Shown here: positions 1 to 9,839 of the stretch, one piece after another
Layout of the letters: every line of letters begins with the position of its first letter
How positions within the stretch are numbered: the stretch's first letter is position 1
Assembly (NCBI RefSeq): GCF_000325745.1
Contig: NC_019907.1
Coordinates: forward strand, 1,072,501 to 1,136,500
Length of the DNA stretch: 64,000 nt
Source of the DNA: Liberibacter crescens BT-1
GTDB taxonomy: Bacteria > Pseudomonadota > Alphaproteobacteria > Rhizobiales > Rhizobiaceae
Direction of reading: 5' to 3'
Program-made: the position numbers and the translations under genes
The notes under the pieces: generated by a model
The model's input: only the letters and a program-made list of their open reading frames with translations
Databases searched by the model: none
What the model was told of the DNA's origin: nothing

Positions 1-2
1 GA

Positions 3-227
3 GTCCCACCTATAAGCCTAGACAAGGATTTTGTTCGCAGATGGGTTTTTGAAAAATGTAACCCATATAAAGAACAGATCCCTACCATTCCAAGCAAGCT
101 CATTCATCAAACATCTGATATTTATATAAATGTACACGAAAGAATAACTGGTTTAAAGTTTTCTTTTGATAATGACGACACACCTCTCCTTAGCCGAATA
201 CGAAAAAACCTTTCGTACTACTTTTAA
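3..227 (+). CDS. purC: Phosphoribosylaminoimidazole-succinocarboxamide synthase, C-terminal fragment
   Basis: An open frame enters from the left edge and ends in TAA at 225-227, giving the last 74 residues of a protein. They contain DKDFVRRWVFEKC, an IPSKLIHQTSDIYI stretch and HERITGLKF. This matches the C-terminus of the longer, eukaryote/actinobacterium-like PurC, which usually reads DKQ(F/Y)VRDWL ... LP..V...T...Y...YE.LTG..F. PurC joins aspartate to CAIR to give SAICAR in cytoplasmic purine synthesis. The N-terminal catalytic part lies outside the window. The call rests on this tail alone. Confidence 0.7.
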   Translation, partial: VPPISLDKDFVRRWVFEKCNPYKEQIPTIPSKLIHQTSDIYINVHERITGLKFSFDNDDTPLLSRIRKNLSYYF

Positions 228-356
228 AAATCAAGCCTTGAATTATCACTTTATTAACCGCAATCGATACTTTTAATTATAGGTATTGCAATACATAATT
301 TAAACACTTTATAGAAGATTATAACATATAAATATAGTTGTAATTTTTTAGGAAAA

Positions 357-1535
357 ATGATGCTAAAACGCTGCTTAGTTGTTATTATTCTTTCAACAAA
401 TTTTTTCTTTATAACTAGCTGTTCTAATAAAAAACAAGAAGAAATACCAGAAAAAGAACAAAAATTAGGAGTAATTTCCTTAAAAAAAGAAACTTACCCT
501 ATAAAAGTTATCCTTGTTGGAAGAGCAGATTCTTATAAAACAGCTGAAATTCGCCCACAAATATCAGGGAAAATTAAAAAAATTCTTTTCAAAGAAGGAA
601 GCAATGTAAAAAAAGATGATATACTTTATCTAATAGAAGATGACCTATATTATACAACCCTGCTACAAGCAAAAGCAAATCTAGAAAAAGCAACCGCAAG
701 CATTCCAAACGCAAAAGCAAATCTAGAACGATACAAATTACTTTCAGGTACAGCAGCAACACAAATGGCATATGAACAACATCAAATGGAACTGTCGCAA
801 GCATACGCCAACGTTGAAGCAGAAAAAGCAGCTGTTCAAATAGCACAATTTAATCTTGATCATACAAAAATTACCGCTCCTTTTGATGGAGTTACTACCT
901 TTTCCAATTATAGTGTAGGCAACATTGTCACAGCAAATCAAGGTTCTGCATTAACAACAATAAGACAAATCAATCCAATATACGTCAAGCTATCTCAATC
1001 CAGTGTTGAAGAGCTCTTATTAAGAGATAAAAACAATAAAAATCCTAGTAATATTAAAAAAAGTAATATTGCAATAAAACTTTTTCTTGAAGGAGATGTT
1101 CCTTATCAATTTCCTGGGGAACTAGATATGTCTGATATAGTTATTCAAGAAACAACAAGCACTTCTTATATTCGTGCTTCATTTCCAAACCCTGAACATA
1201 TTGTTCTTCCTGGAATGTATGTACGAGCAGAAGTACAAGTCAGTACTGAGGAAGGGTTCAAAATTCCGCAGCTTGCTGCTAGCCATGATCTTCAAGGAAA
1301 CCTTACAGCATTTTTTATTTCTAATAACACAGGAAAAGTTGAAGAGAAACACTTCAAAAATAGCATTGCTTTAGACAATTTTTGGATAGTTAATGAAAAT
1401 ATTCAAAATGGAGATCGTTTGATTGTTGATGGATTACAAACCATAGCTACTGGACAAAAAGTTAAACCCATAGAAGTTTTTATAAATGCACAAGGATTGA
1501 TAACAGATAAAAAAACAACTTCTTCTACAAACTGA
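357..1535 (+). CDS. RND efflux periplasmic adaptor (membrane fusion) lipoprotein, AcrA/MexA type
   Basis: This adaptor bridges an inner-membrane RND pump and an outer-membrane channel across the periplasm. The 392-residue product starts with a lipoprotein signal ending in ITSC, so Cys22 is probably lipidated. A biotinyl-lipoyl half follows (residues 55-85, IRPQISGKIKKILFKEG), then an alpha-hairpin rich in Ala/Lys/Glu (90-165) and the second lipoyl half with ITAPFDGV (about 173-180). Beta-barrel and membrane-proximal domains make up the rest. Two adjacent ATGs (357 and 360) are possible; AGGA at 350-353 is better spaced for the second. It is the first gene of a three-gene efflux operon, 21 nt ahead of the pump gene. 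Confidence 0.93.
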   Translation: MMLKRCLVVIILSTNFFFITSCSNKKQEEIPEKEQKLGVISLKKETYPIKVILVGRADSYKTAEIRPQISGKIKKILFKEGSNVKKDDILYLIEDDLYYTTLLQAKANLEKATASIPNAKANLERYKLLSGTAATQMAYEQHQMELSQAYANVEAEKAAVQIAQFNLDHTKITAPFDGVTTFSNYSVGNIVTANQGSALTTIRQINPIYVKLSQSSVEELLLRDKNNKNPSNIKKSNIAIKLFLEGDVPYQFPGELDMSDIVIQETTSTSYIRASFPNPEHIVLPGMYVRAEVQVSTEEGFKIPQLAASHDLQGNLTAFFISNNTGKVEEKHFKNSIALDNFWIVNENIQNGDRLIVDGLQTIATGQKVKPIEVFINAQGLITDKKTTSSTN

Positions 1536-1556
1536 TCCATCTCAGAGAGATACGTT

Positions 1557-4500
1557 ATGGCACATTTTTTTATCAACCGTCCAGTTTTTGCTTGGGTGAT
1601 AGCAATTATCATAACTCTCAGTGGAGTTTATTTAACTTTTTACGTCCCAGTTTCAGAATATCCTGATATTGCACCTATAAAGATAATGATCTCTGCTCAA
1701 TATAATGGTGCTAGCGCAGAAACAGTAGAGAAATCGGTAACCAAAATCATTGAGGATTCGCTTGATAATCTTGAGCACCTCATATACATGGAGTCCTCTT
1801 CAACTGCTAATAAAGCTACAGTTACATTGACTTTTGACAATTCAACAAATCCCAATACAGCACAGGTAGAAGTACAAAATAAAATACAGCTAATAGAATC
1901 AAAACTTCCTGAAACTGTACGAACTGAAGGTGTTACTGTAACTCGATCATCATCGTCAATACTCTTAGTAGCTGCATTAGTTTCTACGAATAACAAATAC
2001 TCTACAGCAGAATTAGGGAATATTGTTAAGACTACCATCAAAGATCCAATCAAGCGTTTATCTGGTATAGGAGATGTTTCAATCTTTGGATCTGGCTATG
2101 CCATGCGTATCTGGCTTGATCCGTTTAAACTTAAAAAATATAACTTGACTCCTTTAGATGTAATTACAGCTATTAAAAATCAAAACACACAAGTTTCAGT
2201 TGGGTCTTTAGGAGGACAGCCAACAACGAAAGAACAACAAATAACTGTTACTATTGTAGCACAAAGTCAATTGACACAAATTTCAGATTTTGAATCAATC
2301 ATTCTTAAAACAAATACAGACGGTAGCTTTGTAAAACTAGCTAATGTTGCAAGAATTGAAATAGGACAAGAAACTTACGGAAACAATTCCTTTTATAACG
2401 GACGCCCTGCTTCTGGTTTTGCAGTAAATCTTGCTAGTGGTGCCAATGCCGTAAGCACTGCTAATAATGTACTTTCCACCCTCTCCTCTCTCGCGAAAAG
2501 TCTTCCAGAAGGAACAAAAGTTGAAATACCTTATGATACAACACCTTTTATACGATCTTCAATAAAGAACACATTAGAAACCCTTATTGAAGCAATTGTG
2601 TTAGTCTTTGTAATCATGTTAATATTCTTACAAAACATAAGAGCAACAATTATACCAACAATTACAATCCCTGTAGTATTGATGGGAACATTAGCAACTT
2701 TATCAATAGCAGGATATTCTATAAATTTATTGACTATGTTTGCAATGGTATTAGCTATTGGTTTATTAGTAGACGATGCTATTGTAGTTGTAGAAAATGT
2801 TGAACGCGTTATGCGAGAAGAAAATCTATCTCCTAAAGAAGCAACCAAAAAATCAATGTCTGAAATTACAAATGCAATCATTGGTATCGCACTTGTTTTA
2901 AGTGCTGTTTTTCTTCCTATGGGGTTTTTAAGTGGATCTATAGGTATTATTTATCGCCAATTTTCTATAACTCTTATTTCTTCTATGTTGCTATCAGCCA
3001 TAGTTGCACTTGTACTCACTCCAGCATTATGTGCCAGTATTCTTAAACCTGCAAACGAGGTATCTGAAAATAAATTTTTTCATCTTTTTAATAAAATTTT
3101 TGAAAAAATTAATCTGAAATATATATCATTTGTAAGTAATACCTTTAAACACCCTCTAAAGATGATAGTTGTTTTTATGATAATATGTGTCATGTGTTTA
3201 TGGATATTTAAACGTATCCCTTCTTCTTTTATACCTCAAGAAGACAAAGGATCGTTAATGACTATAATTCAAACCCCTGAAAATGCCACTGCATACCGTA
3301 CTGAAAATATACTGAAAAAAGTACAAGAATATTACATAAACTTGCCAGATGTAAATTCTGTTTTTGGGGTACTTGGTTTTTCTTTTGCTGGTAGTAAACA
3401 AAACCATGCTATGTTATTTAATAAATTAAAAGATTGTTTTACATGTAGATTAACTGCACAATTAATTGCCCAACATGCTATGCAGTATTTTTCAAGTATA
3501 CGTGATGCTAAAATTTTTGCTGTATTGCCACCAGAGATAAATGGCTTAGGGAATTCTGGCGGTTTTTCTATGTACCTTGTAGATAATAAAAATCAAGGAC
3601 AGGAAGCTCTCATACAAACTGCAAAAACTCTCATACAAACTGCCAGTAAAACTGGAAAAGTGATGTCACTGCGTCTACAAAATGGCGAAGCTGAATCACA
3701 AATGAAAATTATCCTTGATCAAGAAAAAATAGGAGCTATGAATGTAAATATTGCAGATGTTAACTCAATGCTTACAACTATCTTTTCTGGAACTTATGTT
3801 AATGACTTTACTTATAATAACAATAGACAGCCTGTTATTGTGCAAGCTGATTCTTCATGGCGTATGCAACCGAATCAACTTGGGTTTTGGTGGGTAAGAA
3901 ATACCAACAAAGAAATGGTACCCTTCTCATCTTTCTCTAAAATAAAATGGATTAAAGGATTTGCAAAATTATCACGTTTTAATGGAACAACGGCTATTAA
4001 AATAGATGGCTCTGCTGCTAACGGTGTTTCTAACGGTACTGCAATGAATGAAATAGAAAATATAGTTTCTAGCATTCCTGGTGGATATTCAATTGAATGG
4101 GAAGGTATTTCATATCAGGAGAAGTTGTCGGGTTCACAGTCCTTATTCTTATATATGTTATCAATATTGGTTGTCTTTTTATGTCTAGCTGCTCTTTATG
4201 AGAGTTGGTCTATACCATTTTCAGTTCTCTTGGCAATTCCCATAAGCATATTTGGTGCGCTTGGAGCAGCTATGATTACTAATCAATCCAATGATATATA
4301 TTTCAAAGTTAGCCTCTTGATCACAATAGGCTTAGCAGCTAAGAACGCTATTCTGATTGTAGAATTTGCCAAGGAGCGCACCAATAAAGGAATGAATGTA
4401 ATTGCCGCAACTTTAGAAGCCTCAAAATTACGTTTAAGACCCATAATAATGACTTCAATGGCTTTTATTTTTGGTACTTTACCTTTAACATTAGCAACTG

Positions 4501-4652
4501 GAGCAAGCTCAGCAGCTCAACATTCTGTAGGAATTGGTGTTATTGGGGGTATTATACTATCAACTTTTGTTGGAATATTATTTGTCCCTTACTTTTTTGT
4601 ATTCATCAATCAAATCTCTAATTTGATAAAAAGTTTGATAAAAAGAATATAG
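1557..4652 (+). CDS. RND multidrug efflux permease, AcrB/MexB (HAE1) family
   Basis: This is the proton-driven inner-membrane pump of the tripartite efflux system. At 1031 residues it has normal family length. It opens with the usual FFINRPVFAWV segment and a first membrane helix. The proton-relay aspartate pair sits in LLVDDAIVVVENVERV (Asp406/Asp407), and the partner lysine of the tenth helix in GLAAKNAILIVEFA near residue 930. The two large periplasmic loops (about 35-335 and 560-870) are complete. A 21-nt near-tandem duplication at 3607-3643 repeats LIQTA in the second loop. The substrate cannot be read from sequence. No TetR or other local regulator is next to the operon. Confidence 0.95.
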   Translation: MAHFFINRPVFAWVIAIIITLSGVYLTFYVPVSEYPDIAPIKIMISAQYNGASAETVEKSVTKIIEDSLDNLEHLIYMESSSTANKATVTLTFDNSTNPNTAQVEVQNKIQLIESKLPETVRTEGVTVTRSSSSILLVAALVSTNNKYSTAELGNIVKTTIKDPIKRLSGIGDVSIFGSGYAMRIWLDPFKLKKYNLTPLDVITAIKNQNTQVSVGSLGGQPTTKEQQITVTIVAQSQLTQISDFESIILKTNTDGSFVKLANVARIEIGQETYGNNSFYNGRPASGFAVNLASGANAVSTANNVLSTLSSLAKSLPEGTKVEIPYDTTPFIRSSIKNTLETLIEAIVLVFVIMLIFLQNIRATIIPTITIPVVLMGTLATLSIAGYSINLLTMFAMVLAIGLLVDDAIVVVENVERVMREENLSPKEATKKSMSEITNAIIGIALVLSAVFLPMGFLSGSIGIIYRQFSITLISSMLLSAIVALVLTPALCASILKPANEVSENKFFHLFNKIFEKINLKYISFVSNTFKHPLKMIVVFMIICVMCLWIFKRIPSSFIPQEDKGSLMTIIQTPENATAYRTENILKKVQEYYINLPDVNSVFGVLGFSFAGSKQNHAMLFNKLKDCFTCRLTAQLIAQHAMQYFSSIRDAKIFAVLPPEINGLGNSGGFSMYLVDNKNQGQEALIQTAKTLIQTASKTGKVMSLRLQNGEAESQMKIILDQEKIGAMNVNIADVNSMLTTIFSGTYVNDFTYNNNRQPVIVQADSSWRMQPNQLGFWWVRNTNKEMVPFSSFSKIKWIKGFAKLSRFNGTTAIKIDGSAANGVSNGTAMNEIENIVSSIPGGYSIEWEGISYQEKLSGSQSLFLYMLSILVVFLCLAALYESWSIPFSVLLAIPISIFGALGAAMITNQSNDIYFKVSLLITIGLAAKNAILIVEFAKERTNKGMNVIAATLEASKLRLRPIIMTSMAFIFGTLPLTLATGASSAAQHSVGIGVIGGIILSTFVGILFVPYFFVFINQISNLIKSLIKRI

Positions 4653-4717
4653 AATAGTAAAGATTAAATAAAATAATTATGAAACGACAGTTTCTGATTT
4701 TTAATGGAAATTTTATA

Positions 4718-6130
4718 ATGGTTATTCAGTTTTTCCTTACTCTATCTATACTTACGGTTATCCTTTCAAGTTGTACTGTTGGCCCTAATCATAAAGTTCC
4801 TGAAATAACATTACCAGAGAAATTCTCTGAAGGAGAAATCAGAAGTTTAGGGAACATTTCAACATTACCATGGTGGACAGCTTTTAATGATGACCACATT
4901 AATCAATTAGTTAAAGTCGTTTTAAACCAAAATCTTACATTGCTCCAAGCAATGGAGCGTATAACTGCTGCAAAAGAAAGCGTTACAGCTTCAGAATCTG
5001 GTTCTTTTCCTACATTAGTCACTTCATCATCAAACACATTATCTAATTCGACCGGTGAGAATAATAAGTTAATAAGGAATACTGCTAGCGCTGGTTTTAA
5101 TGTTTCTTGGCTTATTGATCTTTTTGGACAATATCGCCGTGCAAAAGAAAGTTCATTAGCAAATCTTGATGCTACATATGCTTCCGCAGATGTTGTAAGA
5201 CTTTCTATAATTTCTAATTTGCTATCTTCATATATAGATGCACGTTATTATCAAGAACGATTATCAATAGCTTATGAAAATCTAGCATCCCGTAAACAAA
5301 CGCTAGAATTAACTCGTTTTAAACTTAATGCAGGAGCGGCTTCAAAATTAGATGTTGTTCAAGCAGAAGCTCTAGTAAATACAACTTTATCAGCTATACC
5401 TGATCTTGAGAAAAATTTTCGAATTTCTGTGAATAACATAGCACTTTTGATTGCTCAACCTTCAGATAAAATTTTAGCTTATATGAAAAAGAAACGCCAA
5501 CAACCTATTGCTTTCATAAAAACTAATGTTGGCATTCCTGCAGATCTCATCCGTAATCGTCCAGATATACGCCAAGCTGAACGCAAACTTGCTTCTTATG
5601 TAGCAAAAATAGGAGTTGCTCAATCTCAGCTCTATCCATCACTTTCATTAAATGGCTCTATATTTTTTTCAAATATAAGCACTCGTCAAGCAAGTAGTGA
5701 TTTGAGCCCCTGGTCTCTCGGTCCAAGTATTAAATTACCAATTTTTGATGGTAGATATCTTCAATCAAATTTAAAAATTGCCGAATCTGCTGCAAGAGAA
5801 CAATATCTTGTTTGGAAAACCACAGTCTTAAACGCAATTAAAGAAGTTGAAGATACTTTAGTATCTGTACATCGAGATAGAAAAACATTGTCAGCTCGAC
5901 GTGCACAAGTTAATTCTTATAAAGAAGCATTATCACTATCAACCGCAAGCTATCGTGATGGAATTGCTTCATTGCTTGATGTCCTTGACGCACAACGCTC
6001 TGTTGCTTCAGCTCAAGTTGATTTTTCTACATCTGCACAACAATTGGCAAAGGATTATGTAAATCTTAATATTGCAATAGGAGGAGGATATTCTTTTACC
6101 TATAATAGAAAAAATACATCAAATCATTAA
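4718..6130 (+). CDS. RND efflux outer-membrane factor, NodT/OprM-type lipoprotein
   Basis: This TolC-like channel completes the efflux system. A signal peptide ends in the lipobox LSSC, followed by TVGPNHKVP, a hallmark of NodT/OprM lipoproteins (C.vGPdy..P). Two OEP repeats follow: residues about 55-250 (WWTAFNDDHINQLV; VSWLIDLFGQYRRA) and 260-460 (IRNRPDIRQAERKLASYVAKIG; GIASLLDVLDAQRS). The longest frame opens at 4679, but there is no ribosome-binding site there. ATG 4718 has GGA nine bases upstream and gives a compact signal peptide, so I prefer it (470 residues). It lies shortly after the pump gene on the same strand. Confidence 0.9.
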   Translation: MVIQFFLTLSILTVILSSCTVGPNHKVPEITLPEKFSEGEIRSLGNISTLPWWTAFNDDHINQLVKVVLNQNLTLLQAMERITAAKESVTASESGSFPTLVTSSSNTLSNSTGENNKLIRNTASAGFNVSWLIDLFGQYRRAKESSLANLDATYASADVVRLSIISNLLSSYIDARYYQERLSIAYENLASRKQTLELTRFKLNAGAASKLDVVQAEALVNTTLSAIPDLEKNFRISVNNIALLIAQPSDKILAYMKKKRQQPIAFIKTNVGIPADLIRNRPDIRQAERKLASYVAKIGVAQSQLYPSLSLNGSIFFSNISTRQASSDLSPWSLGPSIKLPIFDGRYLQSNLKIAESAAREQYLVWKTTVLNAIKEVEDTLVSVHRDRKTLSARRAQVNSYKEALSLSTASYRDGIASLLDVLDAQRSVASAQVDFSTSAQQLAKDYVNLNIAIGGGYSFTYNRKNTSNH

Positions 6131-6394
6131 TAAAAAACTTATTTTAGAGATTTTATGAATACTATTCTCTAGGATAATTAATATATAACACTCTTTTTAA
6201 AGACAAACACATTGGAAATATATACATATAATTAAAGCTTTCTTAGAAAATCTGTTAAATAACAAGTTTCCTAAACAACTTTCTTTTAATGGTTCTATTT
6301 ATATTGTGAGTTATTTAAATCTTTTCTAAATTAATTGTACTGCATTCAATTCTCTAGAATAAATTCTCTTTACATATAGAGATGAAAGTTAAAT

Positions 6395-7894
6395 ATGAAA
6401 AAAAAAATTGAGAAGCCACTTAAACTAATATCCTCTCTTCCTCGTGGCTTCGTTGATCATAACCCTAATGAAGTGCGTATGATGACAAAAATGATGAATA
6501 TTATTCGTGATGTCTATGAACGTTATGGATTTGATCCTATTGAAACACCTCTTTTAGAATATTCTGATGCCTTAGGACAGTTTTTATGTGATGATGATAG
6601 ACCTAATAAAGCTGTTTTTTCACTTCAAGATGAAGATAATCAATGGATGAGTCTACGCTATGATCTTACGGCACCTTTAGCACGTCATGTTGCAGAAAAT
6701 TTTCAGGAGATACAATTTCCCTATCGTACATATCGTTTTGGTCATGTTTTCCGTAATGAAAAACCAGGTCCTGGACGGTTTCGTCAATTTATGCAATGTG
6801 ATGCAGATAATATTGGTGCAACAGGAGAACAAACAGACGCAGAAATGTGTATGATGATGGCTGATACACTGGAAGCGGTTGGAATAAGACGTGGTGATTA
6901 TAAAATTGTTATTAATAACCGAAAAATACTTGATGGGATTCTAGAAAAAATTGGACTTTCTCATCTTGAAAAATCTGAAAAAAAGTTAACTGTTCTCCGT
7001 GCAATTGATAAGTTAGATAAATTTGGGCTGCAAGGTGTTAAGTTATTGCTTGCAGAAGGGCGAGTTGACGAATCTGGTGACTTTACTAAAGGAGCGAATT
7101 TAACATCAAAGCAAATAGATACACTTATGTTATTTATTTCTATTACAGATTATAAACAATCTATGAATGATCTCGAAAAACTTGTTAATGGAACAGCTAC
7201 AGGAGAGCAAGGTCTTATTGAATTAAATATTATTAATGATTTTATGATACGAGCAGGTTATAACTCTGATCGTATTAAAATATCTCCTTCAGTAGTTAGA
7301 GGCCTTGAATACTATACTAGCACTGTATACGAGGCACAGCTGCAATTTCCTGTTACAAATACAAAAAATGAAGAAATTGTATTTGGTTCTGTTGGTGGCG
7401 GTGGACGTTATGATGGACTTATCTCTCGTTTTAGAGAACAAAACATCCCAGCAATTGGTTTTTCTATAGGACTTTCTCGATTGATTTCTGCTTTGAAAAA
7501 TATCAATACATTAAAAATAAAACCCAAATATGGTCCTGTGTTGGTTACTGTAATGGATTACGATATGGATAGCCTTGGAAAATACCAAGAATACACACAA
7601 ATTTTACGTACAGCAGGTATACCTACTGAAATGTTTCAAGGAAATTCTAAAAAATTAGGCAACCAATTGAAATATGCTGATCGACGCAACTCCCCGGTTG
7701 CAATTATTCAAGGTAAAGATGAACGTAATAAAGGCGTATTACAAATAAAAGATCTTATTAGAGGGAAAAAACTTGCACAAGAAATTGATAATAATTTAGC
7801 TTGGCGGGAAGCACGCGTAGCACAAACTATCGTGAATGAATGTGAACTCGTTTTAAAGGTAAAGGAAATACTTAACATACATTCAAAAGAATAA
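6395..7894 (+). CDS. hisS: Histidyl-tRNA synthetase
   Basis: This class II synthetase charges tRNA-His. The 499 residues match the longer alphaproteobacterial form. Visible landmarks are LPRGFVD at 15-21, class II motif 2 ([20 protein letters not shown], about 113-132), the histidine-A motif [14 protein letters not shown] (301-314), the GGGGRYDGL loop (334-342) and motif 3 in [10 protein letters not shown] (354-363). An anticodon-binding domain runs from about 380 to the end. It is 10 nt ahead of hisZ, which descends from a HisRS-like catalytic core; the hisS-hisZ-hisG order is typical of Rhizobiales. Confidence 0.97.
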   Translation: MKKKIEKPLKLISSLPRGFVDHNPNEVRMMTKMMNIIRDVYERYGFDPIETPLLEYSDALGQFLCDDDRPNKAVFSLQDEDNQWMSLRYDLTAPLARHVAENFQEIQFPYRTYRFGHVFRNEKPGPGRFRQFMQCDADNIGATGEQTDAEMCMMMADTLEAVGIRRGDYKIVINNRKILDGILEKIGLSHLEKSEKKLTVLRAIDKLDKFGLQGVKLLLAEGRVDESGDFTKGANLTSKQIDTLMLFISITDYKQSMNDLEKLVNGTATGEQGLIELNIINDFMIRAGYNSDRIKISPSVVRGLEYYTSTVYEAQLQFPVTNTKNEEIVFGSVGGGGRYDGLISRFREQNIPAIGFSIGLSRLISALKNINTLKIKPKYGPVLVTVMDYDMDSLGKYQEYTQILRTAGIPTEMFQGNSKKLGNQLKYADRRNSPVAIIQGKDERNKGVLQIKDLIRGKKLAQEIDNNLAWREARVAQTIVNECELVLKVKEILNIHSKE

Positions 7895-7904
7895 CAGATT
7901 AAAT

Positions 7905-9029
7905 ATGCCTATCATTGATTTTCAAAATTTTATCTTTGACATTATAGATGAATTTTCAATGCGTCAGGCATTAAATATTAATTTTCCTATTATCCAGCCT
8001 GCAGATCCTTTTCTTGATACATGTGGTGAAGAACTGCGTCGTCGTATTTTTTTAATCGAAAATGAAAAAGGCGAAAATCTATGTTTAAGACCTGAATTTA
8101 CTATTCCAGTTTGTCTTCACCACATCAAAGTTTCTCCTGATACTCCACAACGCTATTGGTATTTAGGAAAAGTTTTTCGTCAACAACAAGAAGATACTAC
8201 TGAATTTTATCAAGCTGGTATTGAAGATCTCGGATATAAAGATATTAAAACCGCAGACTCACGTAACCTTAATGATGCTATCGCTATTCTTTCTAGAATT
8301 TTACCTAATTTTCCAATTAAAATGATTATAGGTGATCAGAAAATCTTTACAGAAGTACTGCAATCATTAGGCCTACCATTAACTTGGCAAAAGAGATTTA
8401 TTAATGCTTTCGGGAACAAAGAACGAATTTCATCTCTATTAGAAATTTTATCCAAACCACAATATCAGAAGAACATTGATAAAAAAATCACTTCTTGGTT
8501 ATTGAATGATGATGATGATGCCTTAATCTCTTATATTCAGGAGAGAATGCATTTTACTAGTTATTCTAATAACACTAGTCGCTCACCGAGAGAGATAGCA
8601 AAAAGATTAAAAGAAAAATATATTCTTTCACAGACATGTCTTAAATCTGAAACTATTCAAACTTTAGAAAAATTTTTATCAATACACCTGCCTCTTAAAG
8701 AAGCATCCTCTGCTCTTCAAAAATTTTCCACAAAAAATAAATTAAATTTAGAAACAGGAATTTCTATGTTAAATGAACGCACTACTATGTTAAAAAATAC
8801 TGACATTGATCTCCGTAATGTATTTTATTGTGCTTCTTTTGGTCATCGAACAGTTAACTATTATACATCTCTTATTTTTGAAATAACTACAAAAGCAGAT
8901 AATATTATTCTAGCTAACGGCGGTCGTTTTGACCAATTATTAACTATTTTAGGTGCAAAAACACATATACCGGGAGTAGGATTTTCTCTGCAACTAGATA
9001 AAATTGAACAAATCAAGAAAAATCAATGA
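7905..9029 (+). CDS. hisZ: ATP phosphoribosyltransferase regulatory subunit
   Basis: HisZ is a catalytically dead HisRS-like protein that activates the short form of HisG and carries its histidine feedback response. The 374 residues keep HisRS-type pieces: LRPEFTIPVCLHH for motif 1, YWYLGKVFRQQ with EFYQAGIE for motif 2, and ILANGGRFDQLL with IPGVGFSLQLDKI near the C-terminus. The RGLEYY histidine-A motif of true HisRS is missing. A run of four Asp residues (WLLNDDDDAL) sits mid-protein. The stop overlaps the hisG start by 4 nt (ATGA), which suggests translational coupling. Confidence 0.93.
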   Translation: MPIIDFQNFIFDIIDEFSMRQALNINFPIIQPADPFLDTCGEELRRRIFLIENEKGENLCLRPEFTIPVCLHHIKVSPDTPQRYWYLGKVFRQQQEDTTEFYQAGIEDLGYKDIKTADSRNLNDAIAILSRILPNFPIKMIIGDQKIFTEVLQSLGLPLTWQKRFINAFGNKERISSLLEILSKPQYQKNIDKKITSWLLNDDDDALISYIQERMHFTSYSNNTSRSPREIAKRLKEKYILSQTCLKSETIQTLEKFLSIHLPLKEASSALQKFSTKNKLNLETGISMLNERTTMLKNTDIDLRNVFYCASFGHRTVNYYTSLIFEITTKADNIILANGGRFDQLLTILGAKTHIPGVGFSLQLDKIEQIKKNQ

Positions 9030-9721
9030 CTCTCACGATTGCATTACCTTCAAAAGGCCGCATGAAAGAAAATGCACAAGCTATTTTTCAACGTGCTGGA
9101 TTCCAAATAGAAACTGTTAATTCTGATCGCTCTTACAATGCTCGTATAGACGGTTATCAAGATATCAAAATTATTTTCTTATCTTCTATGGAAATTGCTC
9201 GTAATCTCGCTACAGGTTTTATAGATTTTGGTATAACAGGAGAAGATCTAATTCGTGAAAAACTTCCTAATGCTGATTTATGTGTAGAGTTTTGTGCACG
9301 TCTGGGATTTGGACAAGCAACCTTAGTAGTTGCTGTTCCGGAAATATGGTTAGATGTAGATACTATGGCTGATCTTGTAGATGTTGCAGAAGATTTCTAT
9401 TTTCGAAATCATCGTCGAATTACAATTGCTACAAAATATTGGAACCTTACACAAAAATTCTTTTCAGAAAATTATGGTATGCAATTGTATAGAATCATAG
9501 AAAGCTTTGGAGCAACTGAAGGAGCTCCAGCAGCAGGTATAGCTGATATTATTGTAGATATAACCTCAACAGATTCAACATTAAAAGCAAATAATCTTAA
9601 GAGATTATCTGATGGTATTATCCTTAATTCTGAAGCATGTTTAGTACGTGTACGTAAAACTAATCACGAAAATGATAAAAGGATCCATGAAATTATAAAT
9701 GCCATCTGCTCTTTGGTATAA
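9026..9721 (+). CDS. hisG: ATP phosphoribosyltransferase, short form
   Basis: HisG catalyses the first step of histidine synthesis, from ATP and PRPP to phosphoribosyl-ATP. The 231 residues are the short catalytic form without the C-terminal regulatory domain, as expected beside hisZ. LTIALPSKGRMKE opens the protein, DFGITGEDLI follows around 70-79, and the PRPP-binding region reads ESFGATEGAPAAGIADIIVD (about 155-174). It ends facing hisD, which is on the other strand. Other his genes (hisB, A, F, H, I, E) are not in this window, so a complete pathway cannot be confirmed. Confidence 0.95.
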   Translation: MTLTIALPSKGRMKENAQAIFQRAGFQIETVNSDRSYNARIDGYQDIKIIFLSSMEIARNLATGFIDFGITGEDLIREKLPNADLCVEFCARLGFGQATLVVAVPEIWLDVDTMADLVDVAEDFYFRNHRRITIATKYWNLTQKFFSENYGMQLYRIIESFGATEGAPAAGIADIIVDITSTDSTLKANNLKRLSDGIILNSEACLVRVRKTNHENDKRIHEIINAICSLV

Positions 9722-9839
9722 AAATAAAAGCGTCGTTATTATAAAGCAAAAAATCTTAATAATACAAATTTTTAATTATGAAACATTAGACTGAAGATAT
9801 TTAATTTTAAAAGTATGATTTACATTGCTTCTGTATAGA

